Below, one piece after another: positions 26,392 through 34,631 of a stretch of DNA of 64,000 nucleotides. This DNA comes from Solirubrobacteraceae bacterium (GTDB lineage: Bacteria; Actinomycetota; Thermoleophilia; Solirubrobacterales; Solirubrobacteraceae), in contig JAJCYD010000004.1 of assembly GCA_029263125.1 (NCBI GenBank), forward strand, positions 89,948 through 153,947. Direction: 5' to 3'. The notes under the pieces are model-generated. The model was given only the letters and a program-made list of their open reading frames with translations. It was not told the DNA's origin and searched no databases. A program made the position numbers and the translations under genes. Position 1 is the first letter of the stretch. Each line of letters begins with the position of its first letter.

Positions 26392-27526
26392 TGGCGGCGA
26401 GCTGGCGCAGATCGCGATCGGGGTCGATGTCCCAGCGGCGCGCGAGCTCGCGCAACGGCTCGTCCATCGGCCAGCGATCCGGGCGAGCGTCGCCCTCGTG
26501 ATCTGGACCGGCCCCCTTCAGCGCCATGCCGCCGGTGTTGTCGCCGATCGCGCGAATCCGGGCGATCTCGTCGGCGTCCAGCAGCGGCTCGGACGGCGTC
26601 GCCAGCAGCTCGGCGCGCTTGTCCTCGATCGGGCGACCGCCCGGCTCCTGGATCAGGGTCGGCACGACGCACGCGACCGGCCCGTGCGCCAGGCACCACT
26701 GGGCGGCGAGCTGCATCGTCGTCAGCCCGTGGCGCTCGGCGAACGGGCGCAACGCCGCGAGCCTGTCCACCCCGGCGTCGACCCAGCCCGTGGGCCGATG
26801 GAGGCGATGGTCGCGGGCAGCAAAGTCGTGGCCCGGGCGCACGTCGTCCCAGAAGATGCCGCCGTAGTCCACGACGCGGGTGATGACCTCGACCTCGTGC
26901 GAGGCGGCCGCGGTCAGGCACAGCTCGCCGGGCCAGGGCTCCAGCGGGTTGAGGATCACCATCGCCCAGTCGATCAGCTCGCCGAAGCGCTCGAAGCAGT
27001 CGATCACATCCAGGGTGAAGCCGTTGGCCGGCCCCGGAGCGACGCCGAGGCTGGCCGCGAGACCCTCGTCGCGAACCGCGCGCATCGCGTTCCACACCGC
27101 CTCGCTCGTGTAGCCGGTGCGGTCGGGGTTGTGCAGCAGCAGCACGTCGAACGCGTCGATGCCGAGGCGCTGCAGGCTCTGCTCGGCAGCCATGCGGACG
27201 TAGTCGCCGTACTCCTGCGGCCCGCGCAGCGACGGGTCGGTGAAGCGCGGAAAGCCCCTTGCGCCGTCGCGCTCGGCATTGTAGAAGTCGTGGCCGATCG
27301 CCCCGACGACGCAGTAGTCGTCGCGGCCACACCCCTGCAGCGCCCGGCCGAGAACCAGATCGGCCTCGCCGGATCCGTAGGCGTCGGCGGTCAACAGCGT
27401 GTCGAGACCGCCGCCGGGGCGCAGCAGCGCCTGCAGGCGCCGCTCGTCGACGGGCTCGCCGAAATGCAGGTAGCGGCCGCCGCTCCACGTCCCGATCGCG
27501 GTGTGTGAGGGCCGGCGCATCGCCAC
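26384..27526 (-). CDS. Aldo/keto reductase-family protein with altered active site
   Basis: A 380-residue TIM-barrel AKR. The Asp/Tyr segment (ADAYGSGEADLVLGRAL) and the His of LLLHNPD are in place, but the strand that normally carries the catalytic Lys (TK) reads CVVGAIGHDF, so the Lys appears absent. The C-terminal half has the usual LAAQWCLAHG helix. A ~45-residue charged tail ends the protein. The start at 27526 is the first in frame. Function is unknown; with the Lys missing it may not be a normal NADPH reductase. It overlaps the exchanger fragment downstream. Confidence 0.8.
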   Translation of the reverse strand: MAMRRPSHTAIGTWSGGRYLHFGEPVDERRLQALLRPGGGLDTLLTADAYGSGEADLVLGRALQGCGRDDYCVVGAIGHDFYNAERDGARGFPRFTDPSLRGPQEYGDYVRMAAEQSLQRLGIDAFDVLLLHNPDRTGYTSEAVWNAMRAVRDEGLAASLGVAPGPANGFTLDVIDCFERFGELIDWAMVILNPLEPWPGELCLTAAASHEVEVITRVVDYGGIFWDDVRPGHDFAARDHRLHRPTGWVDAGVDRLAALRPFAERHGLTTMQLAAQWCLAHGPVACVVPTLIQEPGGRPIEDKRAELLATPSEPLLDADEIARIRAIGDNTGGMALKGAGPDHEGDARPDRWPMDEPLRELARRWDIDPDRDLRQLAANG

Positions 27527-27583
27527 AGATTACGGGGCGCGCGACAGCAGGGCTCGCCGCGCGATCACGCCCTTGCCGTGCGT

Positions 27584-28603
27584 CTATGGAGCGAGCTCCT
27601 TGGCGCAGGCGGCGACCGCGTCGCCGTCGCCGTCGGCCTTGCGGACGCAGTCCAGGAAGGCCTTGCTGTCCTTGCTGTCGGACTCGCCCTCTTCCCCGCC
27701 CGGCAGCGTTCCGCCGCCGAGCCCGTCGAGCAGCGAGCCGAGCCCGCCGCCGTCGGGCAGCTCCGACAGCGGGCGCGCGTTCTTCGGCGCGGTGACGTCG
27801 ACGGTGGTCTCGTCGACGTCGTCGATGCGCACCGTCAGGTCGATCGTGGCGCCGTTGAGACCGGTGATCGGCGATTCGCCGCTGTCGAAGTCCAACGTGA
27901 CGGACAGGACGAGCCGGCGAAGGATCTGGTCCTGCGCGCCGCTGTAGACATCGACCTTCGCGGACTCGACGCCGGCGGCGATCTGGTCGCGCAGCTTGGC
28001 TGTGAGCACGCCGCCCAGGCCCGCGGCGTCGAGCAGCGTGCCGACGTCGGCAAGCAGCTTGCCGGCGTCGATCCCACCGCTGACGTGGGTCGTGTCGACA
28101 TCGCCGACCTTGGTGTCGTCCTCGGTCTTGGCATCGGTGATCCAGGAGGACGGATCCAGGCCCAGCGATGCGAAGCCGGCGTTGGAGCCGGCGCCCAGCG
28201 CCTCGGTCAACGACGTGATCGACTCGTCGTCGAGCTCGTAGTCCTTGCCGCCCAGGCGCAGGAAGGCTCGCTTGCCGGTCGTCGTCGCGGTCGCGCTCAG
28301 GTCCTGGCGGCCAAGCGAGCCCGACAGCTTCAGCGTGGCCAGCGGCAGCTCACCCTCGGCCGTCGCGGCGAACGGGCCGGCGGCACGAAACGTGATCGGG
28401 CCACCCAGCGCGAGCAGCCCCTCGGGCTCGAGCTTGAGGCTCGCCGTCAGGCGGCCGCTCTGGATCTTCGACGTCGCGCTGACGGTCTTCGCGAGCGCGG
28501 CCTTCGCACCGTCGTCGTCCGAATCGCCGCAGGCTCCGAGCGCCAGGCCCGCGAGGGCGAGGCCGGCCAGGACGAGCAGCGCGCGGAATGTCGGGTGGTT
28601 CAC
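27584..28603 (-). CDS. Predicted lipoprotein (LppX/LprG-like)
   Basis: A 339-residue exported lipoprotein: signal with lipobox LALGAC (Cys near residue 25), then an Asp-rich linker and a large beta-rich domain. Its pattern (SATSKIQSGRLTASLKLEPE at the start; VKVDVYSG-like strand late) resembles LppX/LprAFG-type lipid-carrier folds of actinobacteria. The tail (about 285-339) is Gly/Asp-rich with two Cys (FLDCVRKADGDGDAVAACAK) that could form a disulfide. The frame extends to 28774, but GTG 28603 directly precedes the signal peptide. Divergent from the epimerase-like gene with 67 bp between starts. Confidence 0.75.
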   Translation of the reverse strand: MNHPTFRALLVLAGLALAGLALGACGDSDDDGAKAALAKTVSATSKIQSGRLTASLKLEPEGLLALGGPITFRAAGPFAATAEGELPLATLKLSGSLGRQDLSATATTTGKRAFLRLGGKDYELDDESITSLTEALGAGSNAGFASLGLDPSSWITDAKTEDDTKVGDVDTTHVSGGIDAGKLLADVGTLLDAAGLGGVLTAKLRDQIAAGVESAKVDVYSGAQDQILRRLVLSVTLDFDSGESPITGLNGATIDLTVRIDDVDETTVDVTAPKNARPLSELPDGGGLGSLLDGLGGGTLPGGEEGESDSKDSKAFLDCVRKADGDGDAVAACAKELAP

Positions 28604-28670
28604 GGTTCGTGTCCCCGGCCTGCAATGGCAACTGCAACAGCGAGGGCATCGGCAACCTAGCATCGAGGGG

Positions 28671-30284
28671 GTGCGCCGGATCTCAGTTGCCGGGCTTGCG
28701 CTGGCGCTCGCGCTCGTGTTCGCCCCCACCACCGCCGCCTCCTCGCTGCTCACGCTGCGCGAGGACGGCAGCACGTTCGTCCGCGAGGATCGCTACCTGC
28801 CGGCCGAGCGGCTGGCGTCCGTGGCGCGCGCACGCACGACCCCGTCGGCGACCGCGAAGGCACCCACGAGGCTCACCGTCCAGTCGGCCGCCAAGCGCAA
28901 GCGCAAGCCCAAGCGCACCGTTCGCCGCGAGCTCTCGCGCCTGCTGAAGGCGAGCGCGATCGACCGCACGACCTACAGCGCGCACCGCGCCACCTACACC
29001 CAGGCGCGCAAGCTGCGCAGCAAGCTGCGCGGGGCGCGCCGCTCAGCGATGGACGCCGTGCTGGACAACCTCGACGACGTCGCCGCCCGCGGCGACCTCA
29101 CCGCGTCGCGGCTGCCGGCGCTCTTTGAGACGGTCGCGCGCAACCGCCAGTGGTGGTCGGACGGGCCGCTGCTGAGCTACGGCCGCCGCGTGAGCTTCCG
29201 CGGCAGCCCGCTCGTCTGGCAGTACTACAGCGGCGAGGGCCTGCAGATCCAGTGGCTGGGAACCTTCGGCAAGGCCAACGCGCTGTGGAAGTCGCGCAAG
29301 CACGACGACGAGCTGCGCGAGCTGCTCGACGCGGCGCTCGGGCTCGCCGCGCAGCGTGCCGGCGGGATCGCCTTCGAGTACCTCTTCGACTTCGACGGGG
29401 GACGGCCGCCGTGGGTGAGCGGCCTGTCGCAAGGCACCGCCCTGCAAGCACTGTCGCGGGCCGCGGTGCGCCTCGGCGAGCCCCGCTACTTCCAAGCCGC
29501 GAGGGCCGGGCTTGGCATCTTCGGCGCGGCGCCGCCCAGCGGGGTGCGTGTCAGCACCGACGCCGGAGCGCACTACCTCATCTACTCGTTCGCGTCCAAG
29601 CTGCGCGTGCTCAACGCCTTCACGCAGGCCGTCAACGGCCTGCACGACTTCGCGCTGCTGGCCAACGACCCCGTCGGCCGCGAGCTCTACGCCGCCGGCG
29701 AGGCACAGCTGCGCGCGGAGCTCCCCCGCTACGACACCGGCGCATGGTCTCGCTACTCGCTGCATCGCGAGGCCGACCTCAGCTACCACAAGCTCTCGCG
29801 CGACTTCCTGCGCAACCTGTGCACCCGCGCCACCGACGACGCGGCTCGCGCCGCGGCCGCAACCGGACAGGGCGCCCCCGCGGGCGGCGCCACGCCGGTC
29901 GTCCCGCCGGCGCCCGCCCCGGTCCCCTCCCCCGCCCCGGTCGATCCGGCGATCTACTGCGACGCCGCCGAGCGCTTCACGACGTACCTCGACCAGCCGC
30001 CGAAGATCTCGTTCGTGTCGCGCCGCGCCCGCGCCGGCAAGCCCGCATCGCTGAAGCTCAAGGTCTCAAAGCCCGCGTATGTCAAGCTCGCCGTCAAGCG
30101 CGGGACGCGAACGGTGACCGTCCTGTCGGCGCGCCTGGGCAGCGGCCGGCGCTCGCTGCGCTGGCGCAAGCCGCGCGCCGGATCGGGCTATGAGGTGCAG
30201 CTGCGAGCGACCGACCTGGCGGGCAACGTCGGCTCGGCCGAGGGCGAGCTGAAGGTGCTCAAGGCCCGCAAGAAGAAGCGCTGA
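28671..30284 (+). CDS. Secreted D-glucuronyl C5-epimerase-domain protein
   Basis: A 537-residue exported protein. Signal peptide 1-22, a basic low-complexity linker, then an (alpha/alpha)-barrel-like domain resembling the glucuronyl C5-epimerase C-terminal family (about residues 130-390): GIAFEYLFDFDGGRPPWVSG and SQGTALQALSRAAVRLGEP are its most diagnostic parts, plus STDAGAHYLIYSF. A Pro-rich hinge (about 400-420) leads to an Ig-like C-terminal domain (SKPAYVKLAVKRGTRTVTVL). Such enzymes invert uronic-acid residues in polymers; the substrate here is unknown. GTG 28671 sits directly after GAGGGG; the upstream frame to 28245 is antisense shadow. Confidence 0.8.
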   Translation: MRRISVAGLALALALVFAPTTAASSLLTLREDGSTFVREDRYLPAERLASVARARTTPSATAKAPTRLTVQSAAKRKRKPKRTVRRELSRLLKASAIDRTTYSAHRATYTQARKLRSKLRGARRSAMDAVLDNLDDVAARGDLTASRLPALFETVARNRQWWSDGPLLSYGRRVSFRGSPLVWQYYSGEGLQIQWLGTFGKANALWKSRKHDDELRELLDAALGLAAQRAGGIAFEYLFDFDGGRPPWVSGLSQGTALQALSRAAVRLGEPRYFQAARAGLGIFGAAPPSGVRVSTDAGAHYLIYSFASKLRVLNAFTQAVNGLHDFALLANDPVGRELYAAGEAQLRAELPRYDTGAWSRYSLHREADLSYHKLSRDFLRNLCTRATDDAARAAAATGQGAPAGGATPVVPPAPAPVPSPAPVDPAIYCDAAERFTTYLDQPPKISFVSRRARAGKPASLKLKVSKPAYVKLAVKRGTRTVTVLSARLGSGRRSLRWRKPRAGSGYEVQLRATDLAGNVGSAEGELKVLKARKKKR

Positions 30285-30329
30285 GCGACCCGCGTCGCGT
30301 GCCGCCGACGCGCGCGTACAATCCGGCCG

Positions 30330-30794
30330 ATGGGCGACGCTCCGCGCACGTGGATCCTGACCAGCTCGCCTGACAACCATGCGGCGACGGCGGCGCGCGA
30401 CTTCACCGTGATCGGCATGAAGGAGCGCCGGCGCAACCAGGCACTGCAGATGGAGCCCGGCGACCGGATCGTGCTGTACCTGACGCAGGTGATGCGCTTC
30501 GCCGCGGCGATCCGCCTGACCGGCGCGCTGTACGAGGAGCGCACGAAGATCTGGCCGGGCAAGCCGGGCAAGGAGGACGACTACCCGTGGCGCTTTGACT
30601 GCGAGCCCGAGCTCGTGCTCGACGAGCCGCTGTGGGTGACCGCGGAATCGCTGAAGGACGACCTCGCCCACATCCGCAAGTGGCCGGCCGAGCACTGGAA
30701 GCTCGCCTTCCAGGGCCAGCTGCGCACCGTGTCTGGCGCCGATGCGGCGCTGCTCATGGATCGCATGCACGCGGCAGCCGGCGCGGTCGCGTGA
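30330..30794 (+). CDS. EVE-domain protein
   Basis: A 154-residue single-domain protein of the EVE (PUA-like) family, proposed to bind modified bases in DNA or RNA. Family marks are TWILTSSPDNHAATAARDFT with the aromatic N-terminal strand, MEPGDRIVLYLTQVMRFAAA and PLWVTAESLKDDLAHIRKWP. ATG 30330. It overlaps the next gene by 4 bp (GTGA), so the two are probably co-expressed. EVE proteins often accompany restriction or stress systems; I see none here. Confidence 0.85.
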   Translation: MGDAPRTWILTSSPDNHAATAARDFTVIGMKERRRNQALQMEPGDRIVLYLTQVMRFAAAIRLTGALYEERTKIWPGKPGKEDDYPWRFDCEPELVLDEPLWVTAESLKDDLAHIRKWPAEHWKLAFQGQLRTVSGADAALLMDRMHAAAGAVA

Positions 30795-31504
30795 TCGGGC
30801 GCCTGTCGCGCCTGCTCGCGGCGGGCGGCGCGCTTGACCGCGACCAGCGCTTCGCGGCCGGCGCTGCGCTCGGGCTGCTGGCGACGATGTTCCTGCCCTG
30901 GTATGAGAAGACGGCGCTGATCCCCGGAACGTCGGCCTTCGCCAGCGACAGGATCAGCGCCTTCGGCGCGGTGTCGTTCGTCGAGGCCGCGATCTTCCTC
31001 GTGTCGGCCGGTGCGCTGCTGCTCGTGCTGACGCGTGCCGGAGGCGGGCGCTATCACCTGCCGGGCGGCGACGGGACCGTGATCCTCGTCGCGGGGTGCT
31101 GGGCGACCCTGCTGATCTTCTACCGGGTCTTCGACCGCCCCGACGTCAGCGGCAACGCCGGAACGGTCGGCATCCAGTGGGGCTTCTTCGTGGCCTTCGT
31201 CGCCGCCGGGGCGCTGGCGTTCGCGGGCCAGCGCATGCGCGTCGCGGCCCGTCCCGAGCAACCGATCCGCCACCGGCGCCCGCGGACACCGCCTCCCGAT
31301 GACTCCACCTCCGACGGGGCTGATGTCGTGCCCCAGCCCGCGGGATCAACCCCCGTCGCGCCGCCCGAGCCGCACCGGCGACCGCGCGGTCGCTCCCTGC
31401 GCCGGGAGGACGCCGAGGAGCTGACCTTCGAAGCGCCGGACATCGGCGAGCCGCCCGGCCGGGCGCCCCGGCCGCGACGGCGCTCGTCGAAGGACGGGGG
31501 TTAG
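30791..31504 (+). CDS. Membrane protein of unknown function with Pro/Arg-rich tail
   Basis: A 237-residue protein with four predicted membrane helices in the first 150 residues (ALGLLATMFLPWYE; EAAIFLVSAGALLLVL; VILVAGCWATLLIFY; WGFFVAFVAAGALAFAG) and a long, basic, Pro-rich cytoplasmic tail (RHRRPRTPPPDDS; RPRGRSLRRED). No family recognised. GTG 30791 overlaps the EVE stop. Its stop codon TAG overlaps the stop of the convergent glycosidase gene (31501-31504). Confidence 0.7.
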   Translation: MIGRLSRLLAAGGALDRDQRFAAGAALGLLATMFLPWYEKTALIPGTSAFASDRISAFGAVSFVEAAIFLVSAGALLLVLTRAGGGRYHLPGGDGTVILVAGCWATLLIFYRVFDRPDVSGNAGTVGIQWGFFVAFVAAGALAFAGQRMRVAARPEQPIRHRRPRTPPPDDSTSDGADVVPQPAGSTPVAPPEPHRRPRGRSLRREDAEELTFEAPDIGEPPGRAPRPRRRSSKDGG

Positions 31505-32421
31505 CTTCCGCGCCGCGCCTCGCGAGCGAAGACCTCAAACGACGGGCGCAGCGTGCCCTTCTCGGTAACCAGCGCGGAGTCCCAGCTCGTGCTGCGCGAC
31601 GCGCGCCAGTGATAGACGTAGACCCGCTCGATCCGCGAGCTTTTCGCGGCGAGGCGGAACATGCGCCGTGTCGCCTTGGGGGCGCGCCTGCGGCCGGTGC
31701 GGATGAGCTTGCGCCGATCGGGCTTGCCCTTCGACGGCTTCTTGCGCCCCACGATCGCCCCGGTCTCGGTGAACCAAATCCTGCCGGGAGCCAGGCGCAG
31801 CATCGTGTTCGTGCCCCAGCTCGAGGCGGAGTTGACGTCGACGTAGTTGTGCAGCCCCCACACCCGCGGGAGCGAGCCGCCACCGAACGCCCGCAGGTAC
31901 TCGCGCATCCAGGTCGCCAGGCTGGAGTTGTCGACGACGTCCGCGCCAAGCACCGTGCATCTGCGACACAGCGAGCGCAGCGTGCGGTAGTACGTCGCGA
32001 TCCGCCGCGGATCGGCGTTGCGCGGCTGGACGGCAAGGTTCGGTTCGTTCCAGGGGCTGTACTCACGCACATCGCGGTAGCGGCGCAGGAAGCGGCGCAC
32101 GTGGCGCTTGTAGGTCGCCGTCCTGGGGAGGCTGAAGGCCCGGGTGCGGCTGCGACCGAAGGTGACCAGCGCCCGCATGCCGGCGGCTCGCGTCGCGCGC
32201 ATCCACGCGTCGATCTCGGCGCGCTGCCAGTCGTGGGCCATGGCATCCCAGGGGACGGTGAGCCGCGCGTGTCGCACGGGCAGCTCCGTCAGACGCGGAT
32301 CCTCGAAGGACGCCGCCCGCTGGTCAGCGAGGCCGACGGTCACGGCCTGCGACGGGGCAGCCGCGACCAGCGCTCCCAGCAGGACGAGTGCCGCGACGAT
32401 CGGCGTGGCGCGGCGACGCAT
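31501..32421 (-). CDS. Secreted glycoside-hydrolase-like TIM barrel
   Basis: A 306-residue exported protein (signal 1-26). It shows the clan GH-A pattern: acid/base Glu in REYSPWNEPNLA (near residue 118) and a second Glu in RIWFTETGA (near 220) at the position of the nucleophile. The closest type is GH39/GH5-like or "glycosyl hydrolase catalytic core"; substrate specificity is not visible. The end is basic (RRAPKATRRMFRLA). ATG 32421. It lies close to the epimerase-like gene, so polysaccharide processing is a plausible common theme. Confidence 0.76.
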   Translation of the reverse strand: MRRRATPIVAALVLLGALVAAAPSQAVTVGLADQRAASFEDPRLTELPVRHARLTVPWDAMAHDWQRAEIDAWMRATRAAGMRALVTFGRSRTRAFSLPRTATYKRHVRRFLRRYRDVREYSPWNEPNLAVQPRNADPRRIATYYRTLRSLCRRCTVLGADVVDNSSLATWMREYLRAFGGGSLPRVWGLHNYVDVNSASSWGTNTMLRLAPGRIWFTETGAIVGRKKPSKGKPDRRKLIRTGRRRAPKATRRMFRLAAKSSRIERVYVYHWRASRSTSWDSALVTEKGTLRPSFEVFAREARRGS

Positions 32422-32500
32422 CAGCGACAGGATGCAGGATCGCCCACCGCCAGGAGCCAGGTTGGCGCGATGCTGTCAGCGGACGTGGTAAGCCTTGGGC

Positions 32501-33193
32501 ATGAGCGAGCCGATACCGGTAGCCGATGGCGTCTGGAGGGTGACGCTCGGCTATCCGCTGAAGATCAACGCCTTCCTGATCTCCGAGGACGGCGGCGTCG
32601 CCGTCTTCGACGCCGCTTCGAGGCAGCTGGGGCCGAAGATCCGCACCGCCGCCGACAGCCTCGGCGGGGCCACCCGCGTCATCCTCGGCAACGCGCACGC
32701 CGACCATCGCGGTGGAGCCAGGGCGCTCGGCGCCCCGATCCAGTGCCACCTCGACGAGCGGGCCGACGTCGAGGGCGATGGCGGCGTGCACTACTTCGAC
32801 TACAAGGCCCTGCCGTTCTTCGCGCGGCCGCTGACCGCGCACCTGATGGGCTCCTGGGACGACGGCCCGCTGGCGGTCGACAAGACCCTCCAGGAGGGCG
32901 ACGCGGTCGGCGACTTCGAGGTCGTCCATCTTCCGGGCCACGGACCCGGGTGCATGGGCCTGTGGCGCGCGTCGAACCGCCTCGCGCTCAGCAACGACTG
33001 CTTCGCGCTCTTCGATCCCGCCTTCCCGCGTGCGGGCAAGCCGCGGATCCCCCACCCGGCGTTCAACTGGTCGACCGAACGGGTGCGCGAGTCGATCGCC
33101 AAGCTCGCCGCGCTGGAGCCGGCGACCTGCTGGCCGGGGCACTTCGGACCGCTGACCGGCGATGTCGCCTCGCAGCTGCGCGGCGTGCGCTGA
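32501..33193 (+). CDS. Metallo-beta-lactamase-fold hydrolase with NxHxDH motif
   Basis: A 230-residue MBL-fold protein. The metal motif reads ILGNAHADHRGGA, i.e. Asn replaces the first His of HxHxDH; the further ligands are kept (HLPGHGPGCM, LSNDCFALFD, WPGHFGP). Asn at this place is known in subclass B2 beta-lactamases, which use one zinc. ATG 32501 is preferred to the TTG two codons earlier. The substrate is unknown. It is divergent from the glycosidase gene with 79 bp between starts. Confidence 0.85.
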   Translation: MSEPIPVADGVWRVTLGYPLKINAFLISEDGGVAVFDAASRQLGPKIRTAADSLGGATRVILGNAHADHRGGARALGAPIQCHLDERADVEGDGGVHYFDYKALPFFARPLTAHLMGSWDDGPLAVDKTLQEGDAVGDFEVVHLPGHGPGCMGLWRASNRLALSNDCFALFDPAFPRAGKPRIPHPAFNWSTERVRESIAKLAALEPATCWPGHFGPLTGDVASQLRGVR

Positions 33194-33206
33194 GGGCGCT
33201 CGCGGC

Positions 33207-33293
33207 CTACGTCAGCGCGACGACCGCGACCGCGACGACGAACAGCACCTCGGCGACGACGAACAGGACGATGACCTGGGTCTTGGGACTCAT
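33207..33293 (-). CDS. Possible 28-residue single-pass membrane peptide
   Basis: A very short frame, MSPKTQ followed by one continuous hydrophobic helix (VIVLFVVAEVLFVVAVAVVA) and stop. The strand-like charge pattern (Lys outside, all-hydrophobic core) is unlike random high-GC shadow frames, which are Arg/Ala-rich. No convincing Shine-Dalgarno. It lies in the gap between the MBL gene (convergent) and the small membrane protein at 33434. Treat as a candidate only. Confidence 0.35.
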   Translation of the reverse strand: MSPKTQVIVLFVVAEVLFVVAVAVVALT

Positions 33294-33433
33294 GCCGCCA
33301 GGCTCGCAGACGGGCGTTACGGATCGCTGACGGCGCCCGGCGGCGGCGACGACCGCGTTTGACGGCGGCGCCGGCGGCGACGGGGTGTGCGACGCGCCGC
33401 GCGCCCACGCCGCCGATCGCCGGGTGACGGGGT

Positions 33434-33670
33434 TCAGCGGCAGGTGCCCGGCTCGGCGCACGGCCGAGGATCGGAGGGGTCCTCGCGGTAGGCGGCGTAC
33501 GCGCCGGCCAGCATCAGGGCGCTCGCCGCGAACAACACCGCCAGACCGCCGATCACGATCCGGCGCGATCCCACGAGATAGCCGGCGATCGCGATCAGCA
33601 CGCCCGCTGCGATCAGGGCCGCGGGCAGGCTGCCGGACACGGCAACGGCGACGATGGCTGGCACGAGCAT
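33434..33670 (-). CDS. Small two-helix membrane protein (78 aa)
   Basis: A 78-residue hydrophobic protein with two or three membrane segments (IVAVAVSGSLPAALIAAGVL; IVIGGLAVLFAASALMLAGA) and a short C-terminal tail with two Cys (RPCAEPGTCR). No family recognised. ATG 33670 is 25 bp from the divergent MoxR start, so promoters must overlap. Confidence 0.6.
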   Translation of the reverse strand: MLVPAIVAVAVSGSLPAALIAAGVLIAIAGYLVGSRRIVIGGLAVLFAASALMLAGAYAAYREDPSDPRPCAEPGTCR

Positions 33671-33695
33671 GGCGAACTCCTATCATCGGTCACCC

Positions 33696-34610
33696 ATGGC
33701 TGCCGCTTCGGACAATGGCGCAGGCGCGGCGGCCGCCTCGGTCTCGGCGCTGGCCGCCGGCCTGCGAGAGGCCGGCTACTTGCCCGGCGCGTCGACGGCG
33801 CTCGTCTCGTTCCTCGCGACACGGCTGGGCAAGCCGATCCTCGTCGAGGGCCCGGCTGGGGTCGGCAAGACCGAGCTCGCCAAGGCGCTGTCGAAGGTGC
33901 TCGACCGCCGGCTCGTGCGCCTGCAGTGCTACGAGGGCCTCGACGAGGCCAAGGCGCTGTATGAGTGGAACTACCGCAAGCAGCTGCTGCGCATCCAGGC
34001 CGAAAGCCAGGACACGGGATGGGACGAGGTGCAGGACGACATCTTCGGTGAGGAGTTCTTGCTGTCGCGGCCGCTGATGGACGCGATCACCTCCGAGCAG
34101 CCGATCGTCCTGCTGATCGACGAGATCGACAAGACCGACCAGGAGTTCGAGGCGATGCTGCTCGAGCTGCTGTCGGACTTTCAGATCTCGATCCCGGAGC
34201 TCGGCCGCATCGAGGCGCGCTCGCACCCCGTCGTGCTGCTGACCTCCAACAACTCGCGCGAGCTGACCGAGGCGCTCAAGCGCCGCTGCCTGTACCTGTG
34301 GCTGGACTACCCCGAGCTCGAGCACGAGCTCGAGATCGTCCGCCTGCACGCGCCCGAGCTGCAGGAGACGATCGCGCGGCGGCTCGTGGAAATCGTCGGC
34401 ATGGTGCGCGACCTGGATCTCAAGAAGCCGCCGTCGATCGCCGAGTCGATCGACTGGGCGCGCACGCTGCTGCTGCTCGGCGCGCAGGACATCGACCGCG
34501 CCGTCTTCGAGGAGACGCTGTCGGTGATCGTCAAGCACCGCACCGACATGGACCTCGTCGCCGAGCGCGTCGGCGTCAAGCTCGTCGGGCAGCGCGCCGC
34601 CGCGCCCTGA
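33696..34610 (+). CDS. MoxR-type AAA+ ATPase (CoxD-like)
   Basis: A 304-residue ATPase. After an Ala-rich leader come Walker A GPAGVGKTELAKAL (about 52), the MoxR-specific RLQCYEGLDEAKALYEWNY, Walker B VLLIDEIDK (about 145) and sensor-1 LLTSNNSRELTEAL. The C-terminal lid follows. It matches the CoxD branch, which with a VWA partner (CoxE) activates metal-sulfur enzymes such as CO dehydrogenases. The VWA gene follows immediately (21-39 bp). No xanthine-oxidase-family large, medium or small subunit genes occur here. Confidence 0.92.
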   Translation: MAAASDNGAGAAAASVSALAAGLREAGYLPGASTALVSFLATRLGKPILVEGPAGVGKTELAKALSKVLDRRLVRLQCYEGLDEAKALYEWNYRKQLLRIQAESQDTGWDEVQDDIFGEEFLLSRPLMDAITSEQPIVLLIDEIDKTDQEFEAMLLELLSDFQISIPELGRIEARSHPVVLLTSNNSRELTEALKRRCLYLWLDYPELEHELEIVRLHAPELQETIARRLVEIVGMVRDLDLKKPPSIAESIDWARTLLLLGAQDIDRAVFEETLSVIVKHRTDMDLVAERVGVKLVGQRAAAP

Positions 34611-34631
34611 CCAGCGCACCGATCCGCAATC

